39,162 bases of DNA from Mycobacterium asiaticum DSM 44297 (GTDB lineage Bacteria > Actinomycetota > Actinomycetes > Mycobacteriales > Mycobacteriaceae): NCBI RefSeq assembly GCF_000613245.1, contig NZ_HG964936.1:1341742-1380903 (forward strand). Direction: 5' to 3'. Positions within the stretch are counted from its first letter, which is position 1. Every line of letters starts with the position of its first letter. Made by a program: the position numbers and the translations under genes. The notes below the pieces were generated by a model. That model was not told the origin of the DNA. It did no database searches and was given only the letters and a program-made list of their open reading frames with translations. Positions 14,744 through 23,827 of the stretch are shown here, in pieces.

Positions 14744-15238
14744 ATGACTCTCCCCGAAACCACACTTTCCGAAGCTCACGCCGACGCGTGGTTCGGTGAC
14801 CACTTCGGCGTCGCCCTGCCGAGCGGACTGCGCGACTCGGCCGCGACGATGTCGTGGCGGGACTTCGTGACTGCCTACGCACCCACCGCCGGACCGCTTC
14901 GGCTGGGGCATTGGGAGTGCACCGACGCCGAACGCCCGGCCACACGCCTCGGGCCGCAAGCCCGTAACTACCGTGCAGTGATCGCACAGGGCGATCGCAT
15001 CAGCGCGTCTAACGCTGCGGCCGGCGGCCCCGTCGCAGCGCTCACCGCAATGCTGCACCGGCGCGGAATAGCGTTGGAGACGCTGAACTTTCACCAGATG
15101 CGCGCCGGCCGGCACACCGCCACGTTCGTCCGGGGAACCGACGGCGCCCGCGCGGAATGGGCGATGGGGTGGGCCGAGGATCCGACGCAGTCGGCGCTGC
15201 GTGCGGTGATCGCGTGCGCCAACCGTTTGTTGGGCTGA
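14744..15238 (+). CDS. stand-alone LeuA regulatory (dimer) domain protein
   Basis: 164 residues that line up with only the C-terminal allosteric domain of 2-isopropylmalate synthase. Matching segments, compared from memory with M. tuberculosis LeuA: FVTAYAPTAGPLRL for the linker FADEYLAPIRPLERI; ISASNAAAGGPVAALTAMLHRRGIALETLNF for the GNGPLAAFVHALADLGFDV region; and WAMGWAEDPTQSALRAVIACANRLL for [24 protein letters not shown]. The catalytic TIM barrel is absent and no trace of it lies upstream. Known LeuA domains of this type bind leucine and give feedback inhibition. This protein might bind a branched-chain amino acid or join a LeuA hetero-oligomer; that is inference. ATG 14744 is chosen (GAAGACCGGCACC before it, weak ribosome site). 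It follows the attenuator-like leader. Confidence 0.75.
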   Translation: MTLPETTLSEAHADAWFGDHFGVALPSGLRDSAATMSWRDFVTAYAPTAGPLRLGHWECTDAERPATRLGPQARNYRAVIAQGDRISASNAAAGGPVAALTAMLHRRGIALETLNFHQMRAGRHTATFVRGTDGARAEWAMGWAEDPTQSALRAVIACANRLLG

Positions 15239-15257
15239 GACCCGTCTGCTCGGCCTA

Positions 15258-16739
15258 CTAAAGCGGGCGTAGCACGATGGGCATGCCGTCCATCGGCACC
15301 GGCATGCCGCCGTAATCCCAGCGCGCCGTGTAGTCGGGCCGTGGCAGTTCGAGACGATAACGGCGCAGCAGCCGGTGCAGGATCGTCTTGACTTCCAGCT
15401 GACCGAACACCATCCCGATGCACTTGTGTGCCCCACCGCCGAACGGTGTGAAGGCGTACCGGTGACGCTTGTGCTCGTTGCGCGGCTCGGTGAACCGTAG
15501 CGGGTCGAATTTCATTGGGTCCGTCCACAATTCGGGCAGACGGTGATTCATCCCCGGGAAAGCGGTGATGTTGGTGCCCTTGGGCAAGTAGTAGCCCAGC
15601 AGCTCGGTGTCGCGCACCGTGCGTCGCATCGCCCACTGCACCGGTGTCACCAATCGGATCGACTCGTTCATCACCAGGTCCAGCGATTCCAGCTTCTCGA
15701 GCGACTCGATGTCCAGTGGCCCGTCGCCGAGCCGGTCCGACTCGTCGCGGCAGCGTTGCTGCCACTCTGGGTGCGCGGCCAGGTGGTAGATCATCGTGGT
15801 GGCGGTCGACGTCGACGTGTCGTGCGCGGCCATCATCAGGAAGATCATGTGGTTGATGACGTCTTGGTCGGAGAATCGGTTGCCGTCCTCGTCCTCGGTC
15901 TGGCACAACACGCTGAGCAGGTCGTTGCCTTCCTCGCCTCGGCGCTCCTTGACCCGCTCGGCGAAATAGTTCTCCAGCAGCTCCCGCGCCTTCAGGCCGC
16001 GCCACCAGGTGAATGGCGGCACCCCCTTGCGGATGACAGCGTTGCCGGCCCGGGTGGTCGTGGTGAACGCCTTGTTCACCTTGGTGACCAACTCGCGATC
16101 GGTGCCGGGCTCATGCCCCATGAACACCATCGAGGCAATGTCGAGGGTGAGTTCCTTCATCGCCGGATACAACAGGAAGCGCGGGTCGTCGGTCACCCAG
16201 TCGTCGCGGGTGACGTGCGATACCACTTCGTCGATGTGTTCGAGGTAGCCGACCAACCGCGAGCGGATGAAGGCTTCCTGCATGATCCGCCGGTGAAACA
16301 TGTGCTCCTCGAAATCGAGCAGCATCAGGCCGCGGCGGAAGAACGGGCCGATGACGGGAACCCAGCCCTGCTGGGAGAAGTCCTTGTTGCGGTTGGAGTA
16401 GATGGCCTGGGCCGCGTCCGGACCGAGCGCGGTGACGAACGGCAGAAACGGCGAGTCCCCGAAAATCAGCGGGCCCCTCGTCTCATACAGGAACATCAAA
16501 TAGTCCGGTCCGCCGCGCAGCATCTCGATCATGTGGCCCAGGATCGGCAGGCCCGCATCGCCGACGATCGGCTTGAGTCCGCTGCCGGGCGGGGGGTCGG
16601 CGAGCACCTTCTCAGGAAATTCGGTGTTGCGCAGCTTGCGTTCCACCAAGCCCATGCCGGGAAAGTTGTTGAACGACGGGGTCAACCGCCGTCGGGCCTG
16701 GTCAAGGAGGTATTGAGGGGTGCTGATGGTCGTCACCAT
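15258..16739 (-). CDS. cyp136: cytochrome P450 CYP136
   Basis: 493 residues, close to the 492 I recall for Rv3059. P450 hallmarks: I-helix AAHDTSTST (about residues 305-313), K-helix NESIRL (ExxR), and the heme loop FGGGAHKCIG with the Cys ligand (about residue 440). The N-terminal half has IFGDSPFLPFVTALGPDAAQ and the C-helix EEHMFHRRIMQEAF. It is a soluble haem monooxygenase of the sterol-demethylase-like CYP51/CYP136 group; the substrate is unknown. Ribosome site AGGAGC lies 6 bases before ATG. It is divergent from the TetR gene at 16874 with an operator-like palindrome between, so that TetR probably controls it. Confidence 0.94.
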   Translation of the reverse strand: MVTTISTPQYLLDQARRRLTPSFNNFPGMGLVERKLRNTEFPEKVLADPPPGSGLKPIVGDAGLPILGHMIEMLRGGPDYLMFLYETRGPLIFGDSPFLPFVTALGPDAAQAIYSNRNKDFSQQGWVPVIGPFFRRGLMLLDFEEHMFHRRIMQEAFIRSRLVGYLEHIDEVVSHVTRDDWVTDDPRFLLYPAMKELTLDIASMVFMGHEPGTDRELVTKVNKAFTTTTRAGNAVIRKGVPPFTWWRGLKARELLENYFAERVKERRGEEGNDLLSVLCQTEDEDGNRFSDQDVINHMIFLMMAAHDTSTSTATTMIYHLAAHPEWQQRCRDESDRLGDGPLDIESLEKLESLDLVMNESIRLVTPVQWAMRRTVRDTELLGYYLPKGTNITAFPGMNHRLPELWTDPMKFDPLRFTEPRNEHKRHRYAFTPFGGGAHKCIGMVFGQLEVKTILHRLLRRYRLELPRPDYTARWDYGGMPVPMDGMPIVLRPL

Positions 16740-16809
16740 TGACGCGCGCTCCTAACCGGTTTCCTGATCGGCTTGTGGTAACCGTCACTATTGCCAATGA
16801 TTTCGGAAA

Positions 16810-16829
16810 AACTTGACGCCTGTCAAGTT
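16810..16829. promoter_or_regulatory. operator in the cyp136/TetR divergent promoter
   Basis: AACTTGACgcctGTCAAGTT: 8-bp perfect arms around 4 bases. It lies 45 bp before the TetR GTG and 71 bp before the cyp136 ATG. The arms hold TTGAC on both strands, so they overlap both candidate -35 elements (plus strand TTGACG at 16813, then TTGAAT at 16836 after 17 bp). Binding here would repress both genes. The regulator encoded at 16874 is the probable ligand. Confidence 0.6.
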
Positions 16830-16873
16830 GTCTTCTTGAATTGGAGTGGTGCAGGGTCAGGAAGTGATCGCGA

Positions 16874-17521
16874 GTGCCTAGCCGGGCTGTCAACGAGGAG
16901 CGGGCCGCGCCCGTGCTGCGTCGGCGCGGCGACAAACACCGCCAGGCGATCATGGAAGCCGTCCGCCAACTTCTGCAGGAGCGTCCCTTCTCGGAACTGT
17001 CGGTCAGCACCATCAGCACGCGGGCGGGGGTGGCTCGCTCGGGCTTCTACTTCTACTTCGACTCCAAGTACTCGGTGCTTGCCGCGATCCTGGCCGAGGT
17101 CGCCGAGGAACTCGAGGAGCTCACCCACTACTTCGCCCCGCGTCAGCCCGGCGAATCGCCGCAGCAGTTCGCCTCCCGCATGGTCGGCAGCGCGGCGGTG
17201 GTCTACACCCACAACGACCCGGTGATGACCGCATGCAATGCGGCCCGCCACACCGACATGGAGATCCGGGAGATCCTCGAGCAGCAGTTCGAGGGGGTGC
17301 TGCGCCAGATCGTCACCGTCGTCGACGCCGAGGTGAAGGCCGGGACCGCGCGACCCATCAGCGACGACCTTCCGATACTGATCCGCACCCTGGCGGGAAC
17401 CACCGCGCTTGTGCTCACCGGCGACCCAATGCTGGCGGGCCGGCACCAGGATCCGGACCGCCGAGTGCGGGTGTTGGAGCAGCTGTGGCTCAACGCCTTA
17501 TGGGGTGGCCCGGCGCGGTAG
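16874..17521 (+). CDS. TetR/AcrR family regulator (Rv3058c-like)
   Basis: 215 residues from GTG 16874, with AGGAAG about 10 bases upstream. The N-terminal helix-turn-helix is typical: RRRGDKHRQAIMEAVRQLL, then FSELSVSTISTRAGVARSGFYFYFDSKYSVL (about residues 35-70). The C-terminal ligand domain has no assignable effector. Position between cyp136 and an SDR matches Rv3058c. It probably represses cyp136 and itself through the palindrome at 16810, and may be co-transcribed with the SDR that begins 35 bp after its stop. Confidence 0.92.
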   Translation: MPSRAVNEERAAPVLRRRGDKHRQAIMEAVRQLLQERPFSELSVSTISTRAGVARSGFYFYFDSKYSVLAAILAEVAEELEELTHYFAPRQPGESPQQFASRMVGSAAVVYTHNDPVMTACNAARHTDMEIREILEQQFEGVLRQIVTVVDAEVKAGTARPISDDLPILIRTLAGTTALVLTGDPMLAGRHQDPDRRVRVLEQLWLNALWGGPAR

Positions 17522-17556
17522 CTAAGGCTCCTGCTACCGCCGGTATCGTCACGTCC

Positions 17557-18435
17557 ATGGCGCAGAGCGGATCGCAGCGGTACTTCGCGGGTAAGCGGTG
17601 TTTCGTCACGGGCGCGGCGAGTGGCATCGGCCGCGCGACCACATTGCGGCTGGCCGCGCAGGGCGCCGAACTCTATCTGACCGACCGGGACGAGGACGGG
17701 CTGGCGCAGACAGTGGCCGACGCACGAGCGCTCGGCGCCCAGGTCCCCGCGCACCGGGTGCTGGATATCTCGGACTACGCGCAGGTCTCGGCGTTCGCGA
17801 CCGACATCCACGCCGCCCACGCCAGCATGGACGTGGTGCTCAACATCGCGGGGGTATCGGCGTGGGGCACCGTCGACCGGTTGAGTCATGAGCAGTGGAG
17901 CAAGATGGTCCAGATCAATCTGATGGGCCCGATCCACGTCATCGAGTCCTTCGTTCCACACATGGTCGCCGCGCGGCGGGGCGGGCACGTGGTGAACGTG
18001 TCCTCGGCCGCTGGACTCGTCGCGCTGCCGTGGCACGCCGCGTACAGCGCCAGCAAGTACGGTCTGCGTGGCCTGTCCGAGGTGCTGCGCTTCGACCTGG
18101 CCCGCCACCGCATCGGGGTGTCCGTCGTAGTGCCCGGAGCGGTGAAGACTCCGCTGGTCAATACGGTCGAGATCGCCGGCGTGGACCGCAACGATCCCCA
18201 AGTCGCCCGATGGGTCGACCGGTTCAGTGGGCACGCCGTGTCACCCGAACGGGCCGCCGAGAAAATCCTGGCCGGGGTCGCGAAGAACAGATACCTGATC
18301 TACACCTCGCAGGACATCCGCGCGCTGTATGCGTTCAAGCGGCTGGCTTGGTGGCCGTACAGCGTGGCGATGCGTCAGGTGAATGTGATCTTTACGCGCG
18401 CGTTGCGGCCGGGGCCGCCGCAACTTCAGCGCTGA
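17557..18435 (+). CDS. SDR family oxidoreductase (Rv3057c-like)
   Basis: 292 residues from ATG 17557. Rossmann motif TGAASGIGR (about 18-26), acidic residue in TDRDEDG, NIAGV (NAG-like), catalytic Ser in VVNVSSAAGLV, and YSASK (Tyr and Lys). A longer C-terminal part (KNRYLIYTSQDIRALYAFKRLAWWPYS) is typical of the mycobacterial classical SDRs next to P450s. The open frame continues upstream to 17233 inside the TetR gene in another frame and is not used. It follows TetR closely and probably works with CYP136 on the same hydrophobic alcohol or ketone. It converges on dinB and overlaps its end by 10 bp. Confidence 0.9.
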   Translation: MAQSGSQRYFAGKRCFVTGAASGIGRATTLRLAAQGAELYLTDRDEDGLAQTVADARALGAQVPAHRVLDISDYAQVSAFATDIHAAHASMDVVLNIAGVSAWGTVDRLSHEQWSKMVQINLMGPIHVIESFVPHMVAARRGGHVVNVSSAAGLVALPWHAAYSASKYGLRGLSEVLRFDLARHRIGVSVVVPGAVKTPLVNTVEIAGVDRNDPQVARWVDRFSGHAVSPERAAEKILAGVAKNRYLIYTSQDIRALYAFKRLAWWPYSVAMRQVNVIFTRALRPGPPQLQR

Positions 18436-19461
18436 TCGGGCATTTGGAGTTCCAGGCGCACACCGAGTAGCCGGATGGGTCGGTCCAACTCGAACAGATC
18501 GAGGATGCGCAGTGCCGCGGCGGTGACGACGTCGGTATCGGTGGTCGGCGCGTCCAGCTTGCGGATCTTGGTACGGGTGTAGAACGTCGCGGTCCGCACC
18601 GTGACGGCCACCCGGGTGACGAGACGCGCCTCGGCGATCACCTCGTCCAGCGTGCGCCGCGTTAATTCCGTTACCGCCGAATCCATTTCGGATCTCTCAG
18701 TGAGGTCGCGCGGGAAGGTGATGACGTGGCTGCGCGAGCGCGGCACCCACGGTTCGGCACTGACTTCGGTGTCGCCGCCGCCCTTCGCGAGCAACAGCAG
18801 CCACAGTCCGGTACGCGGGCCGAACATCGACGTCACCAGTTCACCATCGCTGTGTGCCAGCTGCCACACGGTGGTAATGCCTTGCGCAGCAAGCTTTTTC
18901 GCCGTCTTCGGGCCGACGCCCCACAATGCATCCACTGGGCGGTCGGCCATCAGTGTCATCCAGTTGTCGTCGGTGAGCGCAAAGATACCGGCCGGTTTTG
19001 GCGAAGCCGGTCGCGACTTTGGCGCGCTGCTTGTTGTCGCTGATCCCCACCGAGCAGGACAGACCGGTCTGCGTGGAAACTACGGTGCGGATCTGTTCGG
19101 CGAGTTCGACCGGGTCCCCGTCCGCCAACCCGACATACGCCTCGTCCCAGCCCCACACTTCGACGGGATGTCCGAGGTCGCGCAACAACTCCATCACCTC
19201 GTCGGACGCGGCGTCGTAAGCGTCGGTATCCGAGGGGAGGAAGGTGGCGTCCGGGCACCTGCGGGCGGCCGCGCGCATCGGCATGCCTGCGTGCACCCCG
19301 AACTCGCGTGCCTGATAGGACGCGCAGGTGACGACCTTGCGTGGTTCGGTCGGGTCGCCGTTGCCGCCGACGATCACCGGCAGGCCGACCAGTTCGGGAC
19401 GTCGGCGCAACTCGACCGATGCGAGGAACTGGTCGAGGTCAACATGCAGGATGTGCCTCAT
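18426..19461 (-). pseudogene. dinB: DNA polymerase IV (DinB/DinP), split by a one-base frameshift
   Basis: Y-family polymerase equal to Rv3056. The 5' part (19461 down to about 19000) encodes HILHVDLDQFLASVEL with the first catalytic Asp, KVVTCASYQAREFGVHAGMP, and GWDEAYVGL with the second acidic pair, ending in KQRAKVATGFAK. The 3' part, in another frame, encodes WMTLMADRPVDALWGVG, the HhH thumb, and the little finger down to a TGA at 18426. They join seamlessly if one T is removed from the TTTT run at 18996-18999 (AAAA in coding sense), giving FAKPAGIFALTDDN. As written, the first frame runs into about 50 unrelated residues and stops at 18841. It may be a true mutation or a homopolymer error. 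ATG 19461 overlaps the stop of the TetR gene (ATGA). Confidence 0.85.
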
Positions 19462-20087
19462 CTTCCGCACAGCTTGCGTGCCAAGCTCTCCCACCCGTCG
19501 CCCAGCGTCTGCTGGTTGTGGCCGCCGTCGGTCAGCTGATGCCGCACGTAGTCGGCGTCGAGCAGCGCCAGCAGCGCATCGGTCTGGACGTCCAGATCGC
19601 CCGTCGTATGCGCCGCGTGCAGCAATACCCAGACATGCCGGCGCTGGACTACGGCCGCGCCAACGTGGCGGCTGTGCGGGTCGCGGTTGGCCGCCGATAG
19701 CAGCTCGTGGTGGGTGTTCACGAAGCAAATCCGTTCCCGGCCGAAGGCGATCAACCGCTCGAGCGGCGGCGCGTCGGGTCCCAGCGGGGGCGGGCCGAAA
19801 AGAAAGGCCTGCTGGTAGGCCTTCTCGTCCTCGTCGAGCAGCACCATCATCAGTCCGGCCCGGTTGCCGAACCGGCGGAACAGGGTGCCCTTGCCGACGC
19901 CGGCTGCGGTAGCGATGTCGTCGGTGGTGACGGCGTCGGCGCCGCGTTCGGCGATCAGGTGGCGCGCGGCGTCCAGGAGCAGCGCGCGGTTGCGCGCGGC
20001 GTCACTTCGCTCGGGTAGCGAGGGTTCCTGCAAGCGGATTCCCGGAGCCGGCATGCCCAACTCACCCAGCCGCTCGTTATCGCTCAC
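19458..20087 (-). CDS. TetR family regulator (Rv3055-like)
   Basis: 209 residues. The helix-turn-helix is at about 30-80: RNRALLLDAARHLIAERGADAVTTDDIATAAGVGKGTLFRRFGNRAGLM. The C-terminal domain carries a His-rich middle (NTHHELL; HSRHVGAAVVQRRHVW), which could be part of a ligand pocket. The TGA overlaps the ATG of dinB by 4 bp, so this regulator and the polymerase gene are translationally coupled, as in M. tuberculosis. It is divergent from the FMN reductase gene, with a strong palindrome (20113-20134) between them, suggesting that it controls both its own operon and the reductase. Flavin reductase and translesion polymerase together suggest a response to quinones or redox damage, which is inference. 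Confidence 0.9.
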   Translation of the reverse strand: MSDNERLGELGMPAPGIRLQEPSLPERSDAARNRALLLDAARHLIAERGADAVTTDDIATAAGVGKGTLFRRFGNRAGLMMVLLDEDEKAYQQAFLFGPPPLGPDAPPLERLIAFGRERICFVNTHHELLSAANRDPHSRHVGAAVVQRRHVWVLLHAAHTTGDLDVQTDALLALLDADYVRHQLTDGGHNQQTLGDGWESLARKLCGR

Positions 20088-20112
20088 CTACGCACTTTAA
20101 CGCCGCGGGAAT

Positions 20113-20134
20113 TAATCGGACTATAGTCCGGTTA
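20113..20134. promoter_or_regulatory. TetR operator between the Rv3055-like and Rv3054c-like genes
   Basis: A perfect 14-bp palindrome CGGACTATAGTCCG (20117-20130) is extended by TAA on one side and TTA on the other with one mismatch, giving 22 bp. It sits 26 bp before the TetR start and 36 bp before the reductase start. TATAGT inside it also fits a -10 on the plus strand and ACTATA its mirror on the minus strand, so binding would block both promoters. Confidence 0.65.
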
Positions 20135-20169
20135 GGTCGTGCGAAGATGTAGCCACAATTCGAAAGGAC

Positions 20170-20766
20170 ATGAACGTGACAGAAACCAAGATCTTGGCTC
20201 TGGTCGGCAGCTTGCGCGCGGGGTCGATCAATCGCCAGATCGCCGAGCTCGCGGCTGACGTGGCACCCGGAGGTGTCACCGTCACCCTGTTCGAGACGCT
20301 GGCGGACGTGCCTTTCTACAACGAGGACCTCGATCCCGGTGTGGGGACGCCGGTCGAAGAGCCCGCGGAGGTGGCGGCGTTGCGCGCCGCCGCGGGTGAG
20401 GCCGACGCGGCCCTGGTGGTCACGCCCGAAAACAACGGGACGATTCCGGCTGTACTCAAGAACGCGATCGACTGGTTGTCGCGGCCGTTCGGCGACGGCG
20501 CGCTCAAAGGCAAGCCACTGGCGGTCGTCGGTGGGGCGCTGGGCCGGTACGGCGGGGTCTGGGCGCACGACGACACCCGCAAGGCATTCGGAATCGCGGG
20601 GGCGCGCGTGCTCGACGAGGTCAAGCTCTCGATCCCGTTCGGCACGCTGGGCGGCTTGCCGCCGGCCGAGAACGCGGAGCTGACTGAAAGCGTGCGTGAG
20701 GTGGTGGGCAAGCTCGCCGCCGAGGTCAATGCCCACGCCGGCGCGGGGGTCGCCACCGAGGGATAA
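20170..20766 (+). CDS. NADPH-dependent FMN reductase / quinone reductase (Rv3054c-like)
   Basis: 198 residues with a flavodoxin-like fold. ILALVGSLRAGSINRQIAE (about 8-26) is the FMN-phosphate loop of the NADPH-dependent FMN reductase family; VVTPENNGTIPAVLKNAIDWLSRP (about 88-111) matches the family signature (usually PEYNGSIPGVLKNAIDW), with Asn in place of the usual Tyr. It would reduce FMN, quinones or azo compounds in the cytosol. AAAGGA lies just before ATG 20170; GTG 20176 (196 residues) has better spacing from that ribosome site and may be the true start. Transcribed away from the TetR gene across the palindrome at 20113; a hairpin terminator follows. Confidence 0.9.
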   Translation: MNVTETKILALVGSLRAGSINRQIAELAADVAPGGVTVTLFETLADVPFYNEDLDPGVGTPVEEPAEVAALRAAAGEADAALVVTPENNGTIPAVLKNAIDWLSRPFGDGALKGKPLAVVGGALGRYGGVWAHDDTRKAFGIAGARVLDEVKLSIPFGTLGGLPPAENAELTESVREVVGKLAAEVNAHAGAGVATEG

Positions 20767-20788
20767 CACGTCACTGAACGCTCTAGTC

Positions 20789-20818
20789 AAAGCCGTCGGC
20801 GAATGCGTCGGCGGCTTT
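20789..20818 (+). terminator. hairpin terminator after the FMN reductase
   Basis: AAAGCCG (20789-20795) pairs with CGGCTTT (20812-20818), with partial pairing inside (TCGGC/GTCGG), ending in TTT. It lies 22 bp after the stop and separates the reductase from the nrdH promoter. Confidence 0.5.
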
Positions 20819-20971
20819 GCTGGCTCTGGGGTGGGCGCGCTGTTGGCCGCACTTGTCAGTGGTCAATGTTAAACCTGACGCCATGCACACCTATCCCGCC
20901 AGTTGTGATCTGCGACACGCCGAGGCGACGCGGGCGACACGCTTACGACCAGGGAATTTCAGAAATGTTAT

Positions 20972-21019
20972 TCAGAACATGTTGTATCTCTTCTCGTCGT
21001 CACCCCCTAGGTGTAGTGT
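20972..21019 (+). promoter_or_regulatory. paired NrdR boxes upstream of nrdHIE
   Basis: Box 1, 20972-20987 (TCAGAACATGTTGTAT), matches the published NrdR consensus acaCwAyATaTwGtGt at 12 of 16 positions. Box 2, 21004-21019 (CCCCTAGGTGTAGTGT), matches at 11 of 16. The centre spacing is exactly 32 bp, the three-turn spacing known for NrdR. Box 2 contains TAGTGT, which fits a -10. The nrdF2 promoter has the same arrangement. Confidence 0.6.
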
Positions 21020-21233
21020 TTGAGCACCGGCAGATCCCAGGTTCACCAGGTGCCCAGGCTTTTTCCAGGCTCCCGATGAACACCCCGGAATCGGCATCAC
21101 CAAGTCGGTTGACATGGCGCCGCTAAACGGGAATCTGGGGGCTTGTCGGGTCGCTGTACCTAGTACAGATGTGCCACCAGAGTCGTTGCCAGTCCTTTTG
21201 ATGTCCCCACTTCCGCAAAGGAGCGGTACGCCC
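21020..21233 (+). other. about 210-base leader between the NrdR boxes and nrdH
   Basis: No gene is supported here. It holds a perfect TTGACA (21109-21114) that could be a second -35 (a -10 about 16-17 bp on is poor), and a short palindrome CTGTAC-CTA-GTACAG (21154-21168). A 107-residue open frame crossing it (20803-21126) is not protein-like. AAAGGAG near 21218 is the nrdH ribosome site. If transcription starts near box 2 the mRNA has an unusually long leader. Confidence 0.35.
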
Positions 21234-22076
<843 letters not shown>

Positions 22077-22597
22077 CCACCGGCACGCACGCGTCGCAGA
22101 ACGAAACGGATTACCACGCGCTCAACGCGATGCTGAATCTGTACGACGCCGACGGCAAGATTCAGTTTGACAAGGACGTACTGGCCGCGCGCCAGTACTT
22201 CCTCGAGCACGTCAACCAGAACACCGTGTTCTTCCACAACCAGGACGAGAAGCTCGACTACCTGATCCGCGAGAACTACTACGAGCGTGAGGTGCTCGAC
22301 CAGTACTCGCGCAACTTCGTCAAGACGCTGCTGGACCGCGCGTACGCCAAGAAGTTCCGGTTTCCCACCTTCCTTGGCGCGTTCAAGTACTACACCTCGT
22401 ACACGCTGAAGACCTTCGACGGAAAGCGCTACCTGGAGCGCTTCGAGGACCGGGTCGTCATGGTCTCGCTCACTCTGGCCGCCGGTGACACCGCACTGGC
22501 TGAGAAGTTGGTGGACGAAATCATCGATGGTCGGTTTCAGCCGGCCACTCCGACCTTCCTCAATTCGGGCAAGAAACAGCGCGGTGAGCCAGTCTCG

Positions 22598-23827
22598 TGC
22601 TTTCCTGCCGGAACTCCTATCGACACCGCCGAGGGGCCGAAGCCCATTGAGGCGCTGCGCGCCGGCGACCGGGTGCTGTCACATGACGGGTCGTTCTCAG
22701 TCGTCGAGTCGGTCATTGAGAACCCGAATGATCAACCGCTGGTTGAGATTTCGCATTTCGGTCACAAAGAGCCGATCCTATGCACCCCTGAGCATCCGAT
22801 CCTGGTATGGACGACGCGTGATGTGCAGACATTGATTGACGGCGACGGTGCCGATCCGTTCGACGGCTTTGTGTGGCTGGCCGCCAAAGACATCCGTCCC
22901 ACGGACTTCATCGTGACGGCCGCACCGTTAGAGGGGCGACCACGGCGAGTCTACGACCTGATGGAACACGTCGGCGCCGGTGAGTACGAAGAAATCGACG
23001 GGCTGATCCGCAAGGTGAACCTAGACCTCAAGCATCGCAACAAACAGCGTCACCATATGAAGTTCGTGTCGGTGAATCGCTATGTGGAGGAGTCGTATGA
23101 TCTGGGACTCATCCTTGGTTGGTACATAGCGGAAGGCCACATCTCCAAGCGGTCGGGACCTGATGGCGTGAAGACGCCCATCGGAATCCACTTCACCATC
23201 GGCACACACGAACTCGAATACCAACACGAGCTGGCGGTGGCCTTCAAGCGAGTGTTTGCTGCTGACCTTGCCGTTCACCAGAGTGTGTCGGACCAATCGG
23301 TGCGGATGATTTGCAACAGCAAGGTGGTGGCTTCGCTCTTCCTGTCGTTGGTCGGCACCGGCTATCACCTGAAGCGCTTGTCACATGACGTCCTGACAGC
23401 CGACGAGGACTTTCAGCGTGGTCTGTTGGCCGGGTTGTTCCGCGGTGACGGGTGCTCGACGACCGGCGGGATGGTGCTCGACCTGGTGAACCCCGAACTC
23501 GTCGACCAGGTGCAACTCCTGCTGCGCCGTGTCGGCATCATGTCCCGAGTTCGGCATTACACCAACCAGTCTGGGAATGTGACCGGTCAGGTATTTGTCC
23601 CGGGCCTGCCCGGCGCAAACGAGGACTTTATCTTCGACGTTGGCAAGAACCTGTACAACTATGTAGGGCAGAAGGGTACGTCGCGTACTACGTATCAGGT
23701 GGTTAACGGGCGGCATGTCTACGGGATCCGCAACCTCACGCAGTCGCAGGAAATCCCAGAGAAGGTGTACAACCTCCACGTCGAGGGCACGCACACCTAC
23801 ACAATTCGCGGCACCGTTGTGCACAAC
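22598..23827 (+). mobile_element. LAGLIDADG homing-endonuclease intein in NrdE
   Basis: 410 residues from Cys (TGC 22598) to Asn (AAC 23825), followed by extein Cys (TGC 23828). Splicing blocks: [26 protein letters not shown] (Thr and His); endonuclease motifs [13 protein letters not shown] (about intein residue 169) and [10 protein letters not shown] (about 276), a two-motif LAGLIDADG enzyme; [22 protein letters not shown] with penultimate His and terminal Asn. All splicing residues are present, so it should be a functional cis-splicing intein. Codon choice is less GC-rich at third positions than in the flanking nrdE, a sign of separate origin. The M. tuberculosis nrdE that I recall has no intein. 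Confidence 0.93.

Noticed and set aside
15543..16742. 399-codon open frame on the plus strand opposite cyp136
   Set aside because: The P450 on the minus strand has all family motifs; this frame is His/Val/Gln low-complexity.
18996..19000. Programmed ribosomal frameshift in dinB
   Set aside because: AAAACC lacks a known slippery-site context and no stimulatory structure stands out; DinB needs no such control in relatives.
20803..21126. 107-codon frame upstream of nrdH
   Set aside because: It crosses a terminator and the NrdR boxes, has no ribosome site, and has mixed composition.
21020..21233. Cobalamin riboswitch before nrdHIE
   Set aside because: No B12-box or aptamer pattern; class Ib reductases are not usually the target; NrdR boxes explain regulation.
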